A DNA stretch of 58,589 bases from Trueperaceae bacterium (lineage in GTDB: Bacteria; Deinococcota; Deinococci; Deinococcales; Trueperaceae), in the NCBI GenBank assembly GCA_019454765.1, contig JACFNR010000004.1, forward strand, positions 21,191 to 79,779. The letters are read 5' to 3'. Positions 8,158 to 17,066 of this stretch are shown here, one piece after another. The notes beneath the pieces are model-generated. The model had not been told where the DNA came from and did no database searches. It saw nothing but the letters and a program-made list of their open reading frames with translations. Position 1 is the stretch's first letter, and each line of letters opens with the position of its first letter. Made by a program: the position numbers and the translations under genes.

Positions 8158-9324
8158 GTGAGCCTCGACGGCCGCACCGTCTTCGTGATGGGGGTCGGCT
8201 TCCTGGCCGTCACCACCCTCACCCTGGCGCTGTTGGTGCGGACCCTCCCGCGAGACACCCGCCGCAGCGCGCTCGTCGGCGCGTTCGCCAGCGCGACGCT
8301 CGCGCTCTCCTGGACGCTGATAGCGCTCGAAGGTCACGTGCCGGAGGCGGTTTCGGTCGTGGGCGCCAACCTGCTCTACCTGGTCGCCATGGCGCTCGTC
8401 TACCAGAGCGTGCGCCTACTGGACGGCGAGCCAGCCGGGTCGGGCGTCTACCTGCGCGTCGTCGCCCCCACCATGCTGATCGTCGTCGCGGCGCGTTACG
8501 TGGTGGACCTGTACGAGGTGCGCGTCATCGCGATGTCGGTGGCGCTCGCCCTGCTCCTGGCACTCGCCTCGCGGCGGCTGTTCACGGCCGCGCCCGGAGC
8601 CCCGCCCAACCCCGGCAGGCGCGCGGCGGCCTACTGGCTGGCCACGTCGGCGGCGGTGCTGCTCGCGAGGGTGGTGATCACCGCGGCGCAGGGCGGCGCG
8701 AGGCCGCTGTTCGGCGACGACGCCGTGCCAGGCCTGCTGGTCGCGGGCAGCGTCGTCGTCGCCCTGGGCGCGGTGTTCGCCTACTTCCTGCTGTTCAGCG
8801 GCCGCGTCACGGCCGAACTGGCGCTGCAGGCCCACCTCGACCCCCTCACCGAGGTCCTGAACCGCCGCGGCTTCGAGGAGCGCGCGCGGCAGGAGCTCAA
8901 GCGCGCAGCCAGGTCGGGCACGGCCGTCAGCCTCCTCATGGTCGACGCCAACGAGTTCAAGCGCATCAACGACGGTTGGGGCCACCAGGCCGGCGACGAG
9001 GCGCTACGCGCGATAGCGAACGGCATCCGCGCGCAGGTGCGCCCCTACGACCTGGTCGCGCGCCTCGGCGGCGACGAGTTCGTGGTCCTCCTCCCCGGCC
9101 TAGACGCGCAGAGCGCCGCCGACCTGGTGACGCGCCTGCGCGCCTCCGTGGCCGCTCAACCCACCTCGCACGGCGGCGGCCTCGACGTGAGCATCGGTCG
9201 CGCCAGCCTGACCCCCGGCGTGAGGAGCCGCGAGGAGGCGGAGCCCGACGTGGACGAGGCGCTGCGGGCGCTGCTTGGCGCGGCGGACAAGGACCTTTAT
9301 GGGGTCAAGCACACGCGTTACTAA
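8158..9324 (+). CDS. Membrane-bound diguanylate cyclase (GGDEF)
   Basis: A 388-residue protein with about seven hydrophobic segments in residues 5-215, then a GGDEF domain that makes cyclic-di-GMP from two GTP. The active-site motif is GGDEF (residues 304-308), and an inhibitory RxxD site (RPYD, 295-298) sits five residues before it, so the enzyme should be product-inhibited. The substrate-binding region HLDPLTEVLNRRGF is intact. The start is GTG with GGAG upstream; a -10-like TATACT is at 8099-8104, without a clear -35. It is monocistronic. Cyclic-di-GMP controls Pel-type polysaccharides in other bacteria, which may be relevant to the cluster at 41-56 kb. Confidence 0.92.
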   Translation: MSLDGRTVFVMGVGFLAVTTLTLALLVRTLPRDTRRSALVGAFASATLALSWTLIALEGHVPEAVSVVGANLLYLVAMALVYQSVRLLDGEPAGSGVYLRVVAPTMLIVVAARYVVDLYEVRVIAMSVALALLLALASRRLFTAAPGAPPNPGRRAAAYWLATSAAVLLARVVITAAQGGARPLFGDDAVPGLLVAGSVVVALGAVFAYFLLFSGRVTAELALQAHLDPLTEVLNRRGFEERARQELKRAARSGTAVSLLMVDANEFKRINDGWGHQAGDEALRAIANGIRAQVRPYDLVARLGGDEFVVLLPGLDAQSAADLVTRLRASVAAQPTSHGGGLDVSIGRASLTPGVRSREEAEPDVDEALRALLGAADKDLYGVKHTRY

Positions 9325-9452
9325 TAAGTAGTGGGCGTGTGCCCTGACCACGGGCGTAGGGCCGCGCGCCCAGCGGGCGTCTACGCTGCTAGGTGCCTGG
9401 CGCCTGGGGAACGCGGACACGGGTGGCCGTCGGCCGGACCCGACCGCGCCCG

Positions 9453-10466
9453 TCAGCCCCGCTGGGCAGTCGCGGCGTCGCCGAAGATGAACGCGTAATC
9501 GCCCGCGAACACGCGCCCGAAGAGGCCGCGGATCATGATGAGGATCGTCTCGTCGTAGGGCGCCCGGTACTCCTCGAGCAGCTCGTAGGTGTTGGGGTCA
9601 CGCACCTCGCCGACGAGCGTGCCCTTGCTGACCACCTTACCGAGCCGTTCGAAGCCGATGGCCGGCACGAATACCCCGCCCTGGAGGTGCCTGGCCAGCT
9701 TGCGATCCCCGATGACGACCTGCCGCGGGTTCTGCGTCGGAGCGCCCTCCAGCATGCCCAACGCGCGCATGACGTTGTGCACCCCGGCGACGGAGCGGTC
9801 CAACACCGCCTGGGAGCCGCTGGTGACGGCGCCACCCAGCATGGCCACGACGGCCGGTATGCCCATCGACTCCGCCAGTTCCGAGATGGAACTGATGGCG
9901 TCCGGGTCGGTGCGAGTGATGGAGAGGTAGTCGGAGCCGAACGCCTTGGAGAGTTCGAGGATCTTGGGGGCGACCGGCCCGCCGCTCTGCTTGACGAGCG
10001 TGTAGTCGATGGCGCTCTCCAGCCCGCCGCTATGGAAGTCGATCAACGCGTCGAGGTGCGGCAGGTACTGCTTGGCGATGACGTGCGCCATCTGCGCCAC
10101 GAGCGAGCCCGTCGGTGAGCCGGGGAAGACGACGTTCAGGTTCACGGCGTCCGTGGTCATCCCGATGCCGGTCAGGCGCGTGAACGTCTCGAACGCCACG
10201 GGGTTGCATACGGGGAGGCCGAGGACGGCGCCGCTCAGGGTGGCCGGGTCGAGATTGTCCATGACCTCGTGGATGGTCCTTATCGCGAACGCCTCGTCGC
10301 CGTGTGAACCGGACTCCAGCCCAAGCACGGGGCCCGGCTTCAGGCCGACGACCGCCCGCACGACCAGCCCAAGGGTGTCGCCCCGCGGCATTCGAGCGAC
10401 CGGGAGGGTCACGAACTTGCTCTCGCCGGGGCGGATGGTGGTTCCGGCAACGGTAATCGGTTCCAT
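9453..10466 (-). CDS. Succinylglutamate desuccinylase/aspartoacylase (AstE/AspA) family protein, catalytic Glu missing
   Basis: A 337-residue protein of the AstE/AspA zinc carboxypeptidase-like deacylase family. Zinc ligands are visible as SHGDE (His55, Glu58) and DFHSGG (His145). The family's catalytic glutamate, normally in a (V/L)E(V/L/A)GG motif and present in the paralogue at 17067-18044, is replaced here by methionine (VVAMLGG, Met209). The start ATG at 10466 follows AAGGAG; the longer open frame merely overlaps the permease gene. It ends the operon that starts with the binding protein at 13856. It may have a changed mechanism, or act as a carrier or binding protein. Confidence 0.87.
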   Translation of the reverse strand: MEPITVAGTTIRPGESKFVTLPVARMPRGDTLGLVVRAVVGLKPGPVLGLESGSHGDEAFAIRTIHEVMDNLDPATLSGAVLGLPVCNPVAFETFTRLTGIGMTTDAVNLNVVFPGSPTGSLVAQMAHVIAKQYLPHLDALIDFHSGGLESAIDYTLVKQSGGPVAPKILELSKAFGSDYLSITRTDPDAISSISELAESMGIPAVVAMLGGAVTSGSQAVLDRSVAGVHNVMRALGMLEGAPTQNPRQVVIGDRKLARHLQGGVFVPAIGFERLGKVVSKGTLVGEVRDPNTYELLEEYRAPYDETILIMIRGLFGRVFAGDYAFIFGDAATAQRG

Positions 10467-10504
10467 GTTCAACGCTCCTTGGTTACCTTTCGGCACGGGT
10501 CGGT

Positions 10505-11368
10505 TCAGTTCTTGATGCGCGGGTCGAGCCTGTCTCGCAGGCCATCGCCGATCAGGTTGATGGCCAGGACGGTGAGCATGATCGCTAGGCCGGGCAGCGT
10601 CGCCGGCCACCAGGCGATGAGTAGGTAGGTGCGGCCGTCGGCGAGGCTGGCGCCCCACGACGGCGTGGTGGCACCGACTCCGAGCCCCAGGAACGACAGG
10701 GTCGCCTCCGAGACGATGGCCGTGGCCACCCGAGACGAAGCGATGACGATTATCGAGGAGAAGATGTTGGGAAGGACGTGCCGCAGCATCACGCGCCACG
10801 GGCCGGCCGCCAGGGCCTGCGAGGCTTCCACGAACTCGCGCTCCTTCAGCCCCAGCACCTTGGCGCGCGCCACGCGGGCGTACGGCACCCAGCTCGTGAA
10901 GCCGAGCACGAGTATCACGTTGGTGAGGCCCGGGCCCGTCAGGGCCATGACCACGAGGGCCAAGACGAGGAACGGGAAGGCGAGGAAGACGTCGACGATC
11001 CGCATCACGATCGAATCGAAGACGCCGCCGAGGTAACCCGACACCAGTCCCAGGAGCGTCCCGAAGCTGCCGCCGATCATGACCACGGTGAGGCCCACGA
11101 CCAGGGAGACGCGTGCGCCGTAGATCAGCCTGGACAGGATGTCGCGCCCCAGGCCGTCGGTTCCGAGCAAGAAGCGTGGGTCGCCTCCCAACCACGACGG
11201 TGGCTTCAGGCGCATGATCAACGTCTGTAGGCCGGGGTCCTGAGGCGCCAACCACTGAGCGGCCACGGCGCATACGACCGGGACCACCAGCAACGCGGCT
11301 CCGATGCTGAGCATCTTGTTGCGCGCGAGGGTCCGCCTTAGGCGCGAGCGGGGTCGGGCGTCAGTCAT
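10505..11368 (-). CDS. Peptide ABC transporter permease, DppC/OppC type
   Basis: A 287-residue DppC-type permease with an N-terminal OppC_N segment (FLLGTDGLGRDILSRLIYGARVS) and the EAA loop EASQALAAGPWRVMLRHVLPN. Five to six membrane segments follow. Its ATG overlaps the end of the DppB-type gene by eight bases. It belongs to the second peptide/amide importer of the window and lies between the DppB-type gene and an AstE-like gene. Confidence 0.93.
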   Translation of the reverse strand: MTDARPRSRLRRTLARNKMLSIGAALLVVPVVCAVAAQWLAPQDPGLQTLIMRLKPPSWLGGDPRFLLGTDGLGRDILSRLIYGARVSLVVGLTVVMIGGSFGTLLGLVSGYLGGVFDSIVMRIVDVFLAFPFLVLALVVMALTGPGLTNVILVLGFTSWVPYARVARAKVLGLKEREFVEASQALAAGPWRVMLRHVLPNIFSSIIVIASSRVATAIVSEATLSFLGLGVGATTPSWGASLADGRTYLLIAWWPATLPGLAIMLTVLAINLIGDGLRDRLDPRIKN

Positions 11369-12284
11369 AGCGGATCCTCGGGTCGAGGAACCCGTAGGCG
11401 ATGTCGACGACGAGGTTGATGCTGACGAAGAAGACCGCGAAGAGCACCACCGCGGCCTGGACGACGGGGTAGTCGCGGTTGGATATCGATTGGATCATCA
11501 AGCGCCCGACGCCCGGCCACGCGAACACCGTCTCGACCACGACCGAGCCGCCCAGCAGCGCACCGAACTGCAGGCCCAACATGGTGACGGTGGGGATGAG
11601 GGCGTTCTTGAGGGTGTGGTGCCATACCACCGCCCGCGGGCTCGCGCCCTTGGCCTTCGCGGTCCGCACGAAGTCCTGGGTGAGCGTCTCCAGCACGTCG
11701 GTGCGGATAAGTCGCTGGATGATGGCGACCATGCTGGCGCCGAGGGTGAATGCTGGCATGACCAGGCTAGGGAACCCGTTGCGGCCCGAGATCGGGAACC
11801 ACTTGAGTTGAACCCCGAAGATAAGGATGAGCATGAGGCCCAGCCAGAAGTTCGGCATCGACATGCCCAGTAGCGAGACCGAACTGAGTCCGATGTCGAT
11901 GGCCGAGTTGCGGCGCAGGGCGGCGGCTATGCCAAGGGGGACGCCGACCGCTACGGCGAACGCGAGTGCGATGAGCGAGAGCTCCAGGGTGGCGCCGAGA
12001 CGGGAGACTACGCTTCCCATGGCGTCCTGCCCGCCGTAGTACGACACGCCGAAGTCGCCCTGCAGCGCGTTCGTGACGAACAGCCACAACTGCACCGGTA
12101 GTGGCTGGTCGATGCCGATAGACCGGCGGATCTCCTGCAACTGCGTCGGGGTTATGGCCGTGTCCGGAGGGATCAACATCACGGCCGGGTCGCCGAGCAG
12201 CCGGAGCAGGAGGAAGACCGTGACCAACACGCCCAGGAGCGTGGGCACGGCTAGAGCGATGCGGCGGAGGGCGTACGTCAGCAT
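11361..12284 (-). CDS. Peptide ABC transporter permease, DppB/OppB type
   Basis: A 307-residue DppB-type permease. I chose the ATG at 12284 because MLTYALRRIALAVPTLLGVLV is the usual N-terminus of the family; the upstream extension is encoded within the intercistronic hairpin. The EAA loop is DFVRTAKAKGASPRAVVWHHTLKN, and the C-terminus VDIAYGFLDPRIRY is typical. No good Shine-Dalgarno is visible. It may be expressed at a lower level than the binding protein, from which it is separated by a strong stem-loop. Confidence 0.92.
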   Translation of the reverse strand: MLTYALRRIALAVPTLLGVLVTVFLLLRLLGDPAVMLIPPDTAITPTQLQEIRRSIGIDQPLPVQLWLFVTNALQGDFGVSYYGGQDAMGSVVSRLGATLELSLIALAFAVAVGVPLGIAAALRRNSAIDIGLSSVSLLGMSMPNFWLGLMLILIFGVQLKWFPISGRNGFPSLVMPAFTLGASMVAIIQRLIRTDVLETLTQDFVRTAKAKGASPRAVVWHHTLKNALIPTVTMLGLQFGALLGGSVVVETVFAWPGVGRLMIQSISNRDYPVVQAAVVLFAVFFVSINLVVDIAYGFLDPRIRYD

Positions 12285-12306
12285 CGGGAGGGCGACGGTT
12301 GACCGA

Positions 12307-12347
12307 TCGTGGGTGCCCGCACCGGCCGGTGGTGCGGGCACCCACGA
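12307..12347 (-). other. Strong intercistronic stem-loop between binding-protein and permease genes
   Basis: A perfect 17-bp inverted repeat (12307-12323 with 12331-12347) encloses a 7-base loop, seven bases after the stop codon of the binding-protein gene. There is no following T-run. Such elements in ABC operons usually protect the upstream mRNA from 3' decay or attenuate transcription, giving more binding protein than permease. That role is inferred here from position and strength. Confidence 0.75.
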
Positions 12348-12353
12348 CGGGCG

Positions 12354-13856
12354 TCAGTCGTTGAGGCTGGCCCCGTAGAAGTAGAGGCGTTCGTCGATCC
12401 GGGGCTGCCAGTTCACACGGTTCGAGAGCCCGTAGATCGCGTCGAGGTAGTACATGAAGATGTGGGTCGCCTGCTCCTTGACGCGCTCCTGCAGCTCGCC
12501 GTAGATGCGGGCCCGGTCGGCCTGGTCGAGGTTGAAGCGCGCCGCGATGATCATCTCGTCGGTGACGGGGTCGCTGTTGAACGAGCCGGTGCCCTTGGTG
12601 TGGAAGAGGCCGTAGAACACGCCGTCGGGGTCGTTGTCCCAGGTCTTCCACTGCCAACGAATCATTGGTGCGGCGGTCCGGTCGCCGTAGACCAGAGTCC
12701 GCATCACGCCGTACTCGTTGACCCTGAGGTTGACGTTGATGCCGACCTGACCGAGGTAGGCCACGATGGCCTGCGCGACCTCGAGGTTGTTGGTGCCGCC
12801 GACCGACGGCGTGATGTCGAAGTCGATGGAGAAGCCGTCAGCGTAGCCGGCTTCCGCCAGCAGTTCCTTGGCCTTGGCGGGGTCGTAGGGGTAGGGCTCC
12901 ACGTCGGGGTTGAAGCCCAGGACGAACGGATGGACGACGGTGGCGTAGCGGTGAGCGTAGCCCGAGAGAAGGGTGCTGATGATCGTGTCGAAGTCGATGG
13001 CGTAGTTCATGGCCTGCCGCACGCGCAGGTCCTGAAGCGGGCTCTCGACGTCCGTCCGCAGGATGATGACCTCGTTGATCGGGCTGACCCTGGTCACAAC
13101 CTGAGCGGTCTTGCTTGCCTTCACCAGGTCGATGAACTCGGGCTGGAGGCCCGTGACGACGTCGACGCCCCCGGCGAGCAGCTCAGAGACGCGCGACGAC
13201 GCTTCGGGGATGGCGCGGAACACGAGCCGCTTGATCGCGGGCGCGCCCAGGTAGTAGTCCTCGTTCGCTTCGAGCACGATGCGGTCGGCGGCTATCCACT
13301 CTACGAACTTGAAGGGGCCGCTCCCGATCGGGTGGCGGTTGAAGTCGTCGCTCTTAGGGTTGCCGAGCATGCTCGGCGGAGCGATGAAGAAGTTCTTCAT
13401 GCGGGCCGGCAGCAACGGGTCGGGGGCGACCGTGGTGATCTCGAACTGGTACTCGCCCGTCTTGCGCCACTCCTTGAACACGTCGAACGAGTAGCTGGCT
13501 CGCGGCTCGTTCGGATCGCTCATGCGCTCCAGGTTGGCGATGACGACGTCGGCGTTGAACACCTCGCCGTTATGGAACTTGACGCCTTGCTGCAGGTTGA
13601 ACCGCCAGGTCGTGTCGCTGACGGCCTCCCAAGAGGAGGCGAGTGACGGCGACAGGTTGCCGTCGGCGTCCAGCCTGGTGATGCCATCGAACAGGGCCAT
13701 GAGGACGTGGGCAGAGTTGCCGGGTGCACGATGCGGGTCGAGGTGGTCGCCCAGGGCGTCGACCGCCACCACGAGTTCGCCCGGGTTGGCCGCCAACGCG
13801 TTCGGCGCCACCAAGAGCAAGAGCGAGGCGAGCACCGCTAGGATGGTTCTCTTCAT
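12354..13856 (-). CDS. Peptide ABC transporter substrate-binding protein (SBP family 5)
   Basis: A 500-residue extracytoplasmic binding protein. The N-terminus is a signal peptide (MKRTILAVLASLLLLVAPNALA); GGAGG precedes the ATG at 13856. Family-5 features are WRFNLQQGVKFHNGEVFNADVV, GSGPFKFVEW and YPYDPAKAKELLAEAGY. It is the first gene of an operon with DppB, DppC and an AstE-like protein, reading from a good sigma70 promoter about 150 bases upstream. With deacylases, an M20 enzyme and an amidohydrolase nearby, the ligand may be an N-acylated amino acid or small peptide; this is inference. Confidence 0.94.
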   Translation of the reverse strand: MKRTILAVLASLLLLVAPNALAANPGELVVAVDALGDHLDPHRAPGNSAHVLMALFDGITRLDADGNLSPSLASSWEAVSDTTWRFNLQQGVKFHNGEVFNADVVIANLERMSDPNEPRASYSFDVFKEWRKTGEYQFEITTVAPDPLLPARMKNFFIAPPSMLGNPKSDDFNRHPIGSGPFKFVEWIAADRIVLEANEDYYLGAPAIKRLVFRAIPEASSRVSELLAGGVDVVTGLQPEFIDLVKASKTAQVVTRVSPINEVIILRTDVESPLQDLRVRQAMNYAIDFDTIISTLLSGYAHRYATVVHPFVLGFNPDVEPYPYDPAKAKELLAEAGYADGFSIDFDITPSVGGTNNLEVAQAIVAYLGQVGINVNLRVNEYGVMRTLVYGDRTAAPMIRWQWKTWDNDPDGVFYGLFHTKGTGSFNSDPVTDEMIIAARFNLDQADRARIYGELQERVKEQATHIFMYYLDAIYGLSNRVNWQPRIDERLYFYGASLND

Positions 13857-14011
13857 TCTTGTTCCCTCCTACCGCCACAGTTAGACGCCGTCCGCTGTTA
13901 CGCCGGTGAGTGCTCTGGTGCTGGAAGGCCAGGCCGCAGACGCCGGCGGCTGGCAGGGATGCGACGAGCGGGTCACGACCCGGACGTAACGGCTTGAGAC
14001 CTCCGAGTCGG

Positions 14012-14059
14012 ACTATATGGTCACCCGCTGCTCATTGTCAACGGTCGGCTGTCGACCGT
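14012..14059 (-). promoter_or_regulatory. Promoter and operator of the peptide-transport/AstE operon
   Basis: On the minus strand TTGACA (14041-14036), an 18-base spacer and TATAGT (14017-14012) form a near-consensus promoter for the binding-protein gene, leaving a leader of about 150 bases. Immediately upstream of the -35 box lies the inverted repeat ACGGTCG-GCTGT-CGACCGT (14041-14059). A related palindrome is at 20365-20379, upstream of the amidohydrolase operon. The GntR/FCD regulator at 16237-16962 is the likely ligand. The rest of 13857-14138 holds the plus-strand start region of the TPR gene, where only a TACACT at 14061-14066 resembles a -10 box. Confidence 0.65.
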
Positions 14060-14138
14060 GTACACTGATGCCAGACCGCGCTGCCGGATGGCCGACCCCG
14101 CGCCTTCCCATGCGTACCCGCCTCAAGGAGGAAGCAGC

Positions 14139-15749
14139 ATGCCCATCAGGCCTGAAACAGTGTCGTTCCTCGGCAGACAGCTCTTCGCCGCACCCGTGCG
14201 TGCGGGGCGCGACGCCGAGCAGCTCGATAACAAGGTCGCGGCGGCCCTCACGGCGATGGAAGCGCACGACACCCCGCAGACCCGCGTCCGCCTGATCGCC
14301 GCCCTGCGCGAGGCGGGCCGCTACCGCATGGCTATCGCCCGCGCGACGGCGGGGCTGCGGCGCTGGCCCAACGACGCCACGCTGCTCACGGAGCGTGGCC
14401 ACACCTACGTGAACGTACGAGCCATAGGCGCCGCGCTCGCCGACCTGGAGGAAGCCGTCCGCCTCGCCCCCAGGTCGACCGAGGCCTGGTATCACCTAGG
14501 CCTCGCGCTATGGTTCTCACAGCGCTACGACGACGCGGCCCGTGCCTTCGCGAAGACGGCGGAGGTCACGCCGAGCGCCTCCACGCGGCTGGCCGCACGT
14601 ACCTGGCAGTACACGGCCCTGCGGCGTGGCGGCGACACGGCGGCCGCGGCCGCCCTCCTCCCCGCCATCGAGTGGGACGTCGACCTCGAAGGCAAGAACC
14701 TCAACTACCAGCTCCGGGCGCGGTTCTACCAAGGCGACCTGACTGAGCAGGACCTGGTCGCTGCCCAGGAGCCCGGCACCAAGTCGGAGGGCTCGCTCTC
14801 CTTCGGGCTCGGGGTGTGGCACCTCGTGAACGGCGACACCGCCGCGGCGCGACGCCACTTCGAGGCGGGCGCCGGGTCGGAGTTCTGGCCCGCCTTCGGG
14901 GTCGCCGCCTCTGAGATGGAACTCGCGCTCATGGACGGCGAGGCCGTGGTGGAGCCCGAAGCCTACGGGATCCTGGGCGACCCGCTTCATTCGCTGGTCT
15001 CACAAGGTGATCAGGCGCAAGAGCTCGAGGCGAAGGTGCGGGAAGCCCGAGCCGCGTTCGACGAGGACCCGATCGCGCCGGAGGCGATCCGCGCCTACGC
15101 CAAGGCCCTGGCCAGTGGTTCGGCGCGCTACCGGGAGGCCATCGCGGTCCTGGATGAGGGCCTCGCACACCACCCAGAGCACCCTATGCTGCTCTGCGAC
15201 CGTGGCCACTACCGCGTGAACACCCGCGAGTTCGCGCTTGCCAAGGCGGACTTGACCCGCGCCAGGGAACTTCGAGACGATTCTAACGACGTCTGGTACC
15301 ACCTCGGCCTTGCCCACTGGATGTCGGGTGAGTTCGAGCCCGCCCTTGACGCGTTCCAACGCGCCCTGAGCCTGGCGGAGGACGAGTCGCGGACGGTTGC
15401 CTACTCCGATTGGGTCTACCTCGCCCTCAGGCGCCTCGGCAGGCACGCGGAGGCGACGGCCGCCATCGCGCCGATCCACAAGGACATGCACACGACGATG
15501 AACAACCACCTCTACCTGAAGCGCCTCCTCTTCTATAAGGGCGAGTGGACGGAGGAGCAGTTGGTCGAGGTGTTCGAGCAGGGTGGGTTGGCGTTCGCCG
15601 CGTACTACGGCCTGGCCTGCTGGCATCTCTACGAGGGGAACGACGCGAAGGCGCGGGAGTACTTCCTCAAGGTCGTCGACAACGGCACCTCCTGGGGCGG
15701 TTTCGCTCACGTGGCGTCCGAGGCCGAACTCTACCGGGGGCTCCTGTGA
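14139..15749 (+). CDS. TPR-repeat protein with an internal tandem duplication
   Basis: A 536-residue cytosolic tetratricopeptide-repeat protein without signal peptide; the ATG at 14139 follows AAGGAGG. Two homologous halves are evident. RSTEAWYHLGLALWFSQRYDDA in the first half matches SNDVWYHLGLAHWMSGEFEPA in the second, and FGLGVWHLVNGDTAAARRHFEAG matches YGLACWHLYEGNDAKAREYFLKV. Each half ends in a conserved FG(V/H)AASE-EL-like segment. No catalytic motif is visible; TPRs suggest a scaffold. It overlaps the RidA-like gene by four bases and heads the operon that contains the GntR regulator. Its exact role in the catabolic locus is unknown. Confidence 0.82.
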   Translation: MPIRPETVSFLGRQLFAAPVRAGRDAEQLDNKVAAALTAMEAHDTPQTRVRLIAALREAGRYRMAIARATAGLRRWPNDATLLTERGHTYVNVRAIGAALADLEEAVRLAPRSTEAWYHLGLALWFSQRYDDAARAFAKTAEVTPSASTRLAARTWQYTALRRGGDTAAAAALLPAIEWDVDLEGKNLNYQLRARFYQGDLTEQDLVAAQEPGTKSEGSLSFGLGVWHLVNGDTAAARRHFEAGAGSEFWPAFGVAASEMELALMDGEAVVEPEAYGILGDPLHSLVSQGDQAQELEAKVREARAAFDEDPIAPEAIRAYAKALASGSARYREAIAVLDEGLAHHPEHPMLLCDRGHYRVNTREFALAKADLTRARELRDDSNDVWYHLGLAHWMSGEFEPALDAFQRALSLAEDESRTVAYSDWVYLALRRLGRHAEATAAIAPIHKDMHTTMNNHLYLKRLLFYKGEWTEEQLVEVFEQGGLAFAAYYGLACWHLYEGNDAKAREYFLKVVDNGTSWGGFAHVASEAELYRGLL

Positions 15750-16210
15750 GCGAACTCGAGGGGCGGCTGAGCGCCATGGGCGTCGTGGTGCCCGACAGGA
15801 CCTGGAACAAGGGGAAGAACGTGGCGGTTAACCACGTTGGGGATCTACTCTACGTGGGCGGCCACGGCCCCACCGACCCCGACGGCGTGGTACGCCTGAA
15901 GGGCAAACTCGGTCGTGAACTGACGGTCGACCAGGGTTACCAGGCGGCGAGGAACTGCGCCGTAGTCGCGTTGGGTAACCTGAAGTCGTACCTCGGCGAC
16001 CTCGACCGCATCTTGCGCGTCGTCAAGGTGCTCGGGTTCGTGAACGCGGTTGAGGACTTCCAGCAGCACGGGAAGGTGATCGACGGGTTCTCCGACCTGT
16101 GGATCGCCCTCCTGGGCGAGGCCGGTCGCCACGCACGCAGTTCGATCGGTGTCAGCTCTCTCGCAGGCGACATCGCGGTGGAGATCGAGTTCATCTTGCA
16201 GGTCCGCTGA
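15746..16210 (+). CDS. RidA/YjgF-like protein (putative enamine/imine deaminase)
   Basis: A 154-residue protein of the RidA/YjgF/YER057c superfamily, in the variant annotated as YjgF/chorismate-mutase-like. The C-terminal signature ARSSIGVSSLAGDIAVEIEFI contains the conserved Arg and Glu of deaminating members. The GTG start at 15746 overlaps the TPR stop (GTGA). RidA proteins hydrolyse reactive enamines or imines from amino-acid metabolism, so it fits a locus that breaks down amino-acid derivatives. A start further downstream is possible, but the coupling favours this one. Confidence 0.85.
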   Translation: MSELEGRLSAMGVVVPDRTWNKGKNVAVNHVGDLLYVGGHGPTDPDGVVRLKGKLGRELTVDQGYQAARNCAVVALGNLKSYLGDLDRILRVVKVLGFVNAVEDFQQHGKVIDGFSDLWIALLGEAGRHARSSIGVSSLAGDIAVEIEFILQVR

Positions 16211-16236
16211 AGGGGCGGGGAGGGGAGGTGGTGTCG

Positions 16237-16962
16237 ATGTTGCCCAGCGAGGCGACCTCTACCACCGGCATCAAACGCTATACGCTCACCGAACAGATAG
16301 TCGAGTGGCTCTCCACCCGGATCATCACGGGGGAGTACCGACCCAACACGCCGCTCACCGAGGTCGAGTTGGCCGAGACCATTGGGTGTAGCCGCAGCCC
16401 GTTGCGAGAGGCGCTGCGGGTACTGGCTCAGGAGGGGTTGGTGGACCTGGTTCCCGGCAAGGGCGCCACGGTGAGCCCGCTGGAGCCCAAGCTGGCCGCC
16501 GACCTCTACGACACGAGGGCGCTACTGGAGCCGGCGGCCGCGCGGCTGGCGGTGGCCGTCATCACCGGCGCCGACCTTGCTCGTCTGCGGGACGCCTACG
16601 CCGAGCTGCGGCTGGCTGCGGACAACCAAGACGTGACGCGGTACCAGGGCCTCAACTGGTCGTTCCACTCTGACCTCTACAGCCTCTGCCCCAACTCCAC
16701 GATCGTCGACCTCATCCGACTGACGTGGCGCAGGAGCCTACGCTACGGCCAGCTCCTGCGTAGCAACAGGGACAGGCCGAGGGGCTCGGTCGTGAGGAAG
16801 GCGAGGCTCATGGAAGCGATCGAGGCGAGAGACGCCGACGGGGCCGCCGAGCACGTGGCGGCCATCATCATGAGCGGGCGGTCCGACGTCCTGGAGGCGC
16901 TGACGGAGCGCCCCGACGACCCCTACAGCTACTGGGAGAAGAGCGAGCTCGCGGCCGGCTGA
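16237..16962 (+). CDS. GntR-family regulator with FCD effector domain
   Basis: A 241-residue transcription factor. Residues about 15-75 form a winged HTH (EQIVEWLSTRIITGEYRPNT, LAETIGCSRSPLREALRVLAQEGLV), followed by an all-helical FCD domain that binds a small carboxylate and often a metal. The ATG at 16237 is preferred since GGGGAGG lies eight bases upstream; a GTG at 16231 would be too close. It is the last gene of the TPR-RidA operon. It is likely to act at the palindromes near 14050 and 20372, which flank the two minus-strand catabolic operons. Confidence 0.9.
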   Translation: MLPSEATSTTGIKRYTLTEQIVEWLSTRIITGEYRPNTPLTEVELAETIGCSRSPLREALRVLAQEGLVDLVPGKGATVSPLEPKLAADLYDTRALLEPAAARLAVAVITGADLARLRDAYAELRLAADNQDVTRYQGLNWSFHSDLYSLCPNSTIVDLIRLTWRRSLRYGQLLRSNRDRPRGSVVRKARLMEAIEARDADGAAEHVAAIIMSGRSDVLEALTERPDDPYSYWEKSELAAG

Positions 16963-16993
16963 CCCGCGGGGTCGCTCTCGTTCGGCTGGTCGA

Positions 16994-17027
16994 TCGCGAG
17001 CCGCCCGGGTGGATGGGCGGCTCGCGA
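16994..17027. terminator. Bidirectional terminator between convergent genes
   Basis: A perfect 13-bp stem (16994-17006 with 17015-17027) and an 8-base loop lie between the GntR gene (plus) and the AstE-type gene (minus). The flanks are only modestly T-rich. The position between two convergent stop codons supports termination in both directions. Confidence 0.65.
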
Positions 17028-17066
17028 CGGTTCGGGTTCTTGTGATCGACGCGGCTCGGCGGCCGC

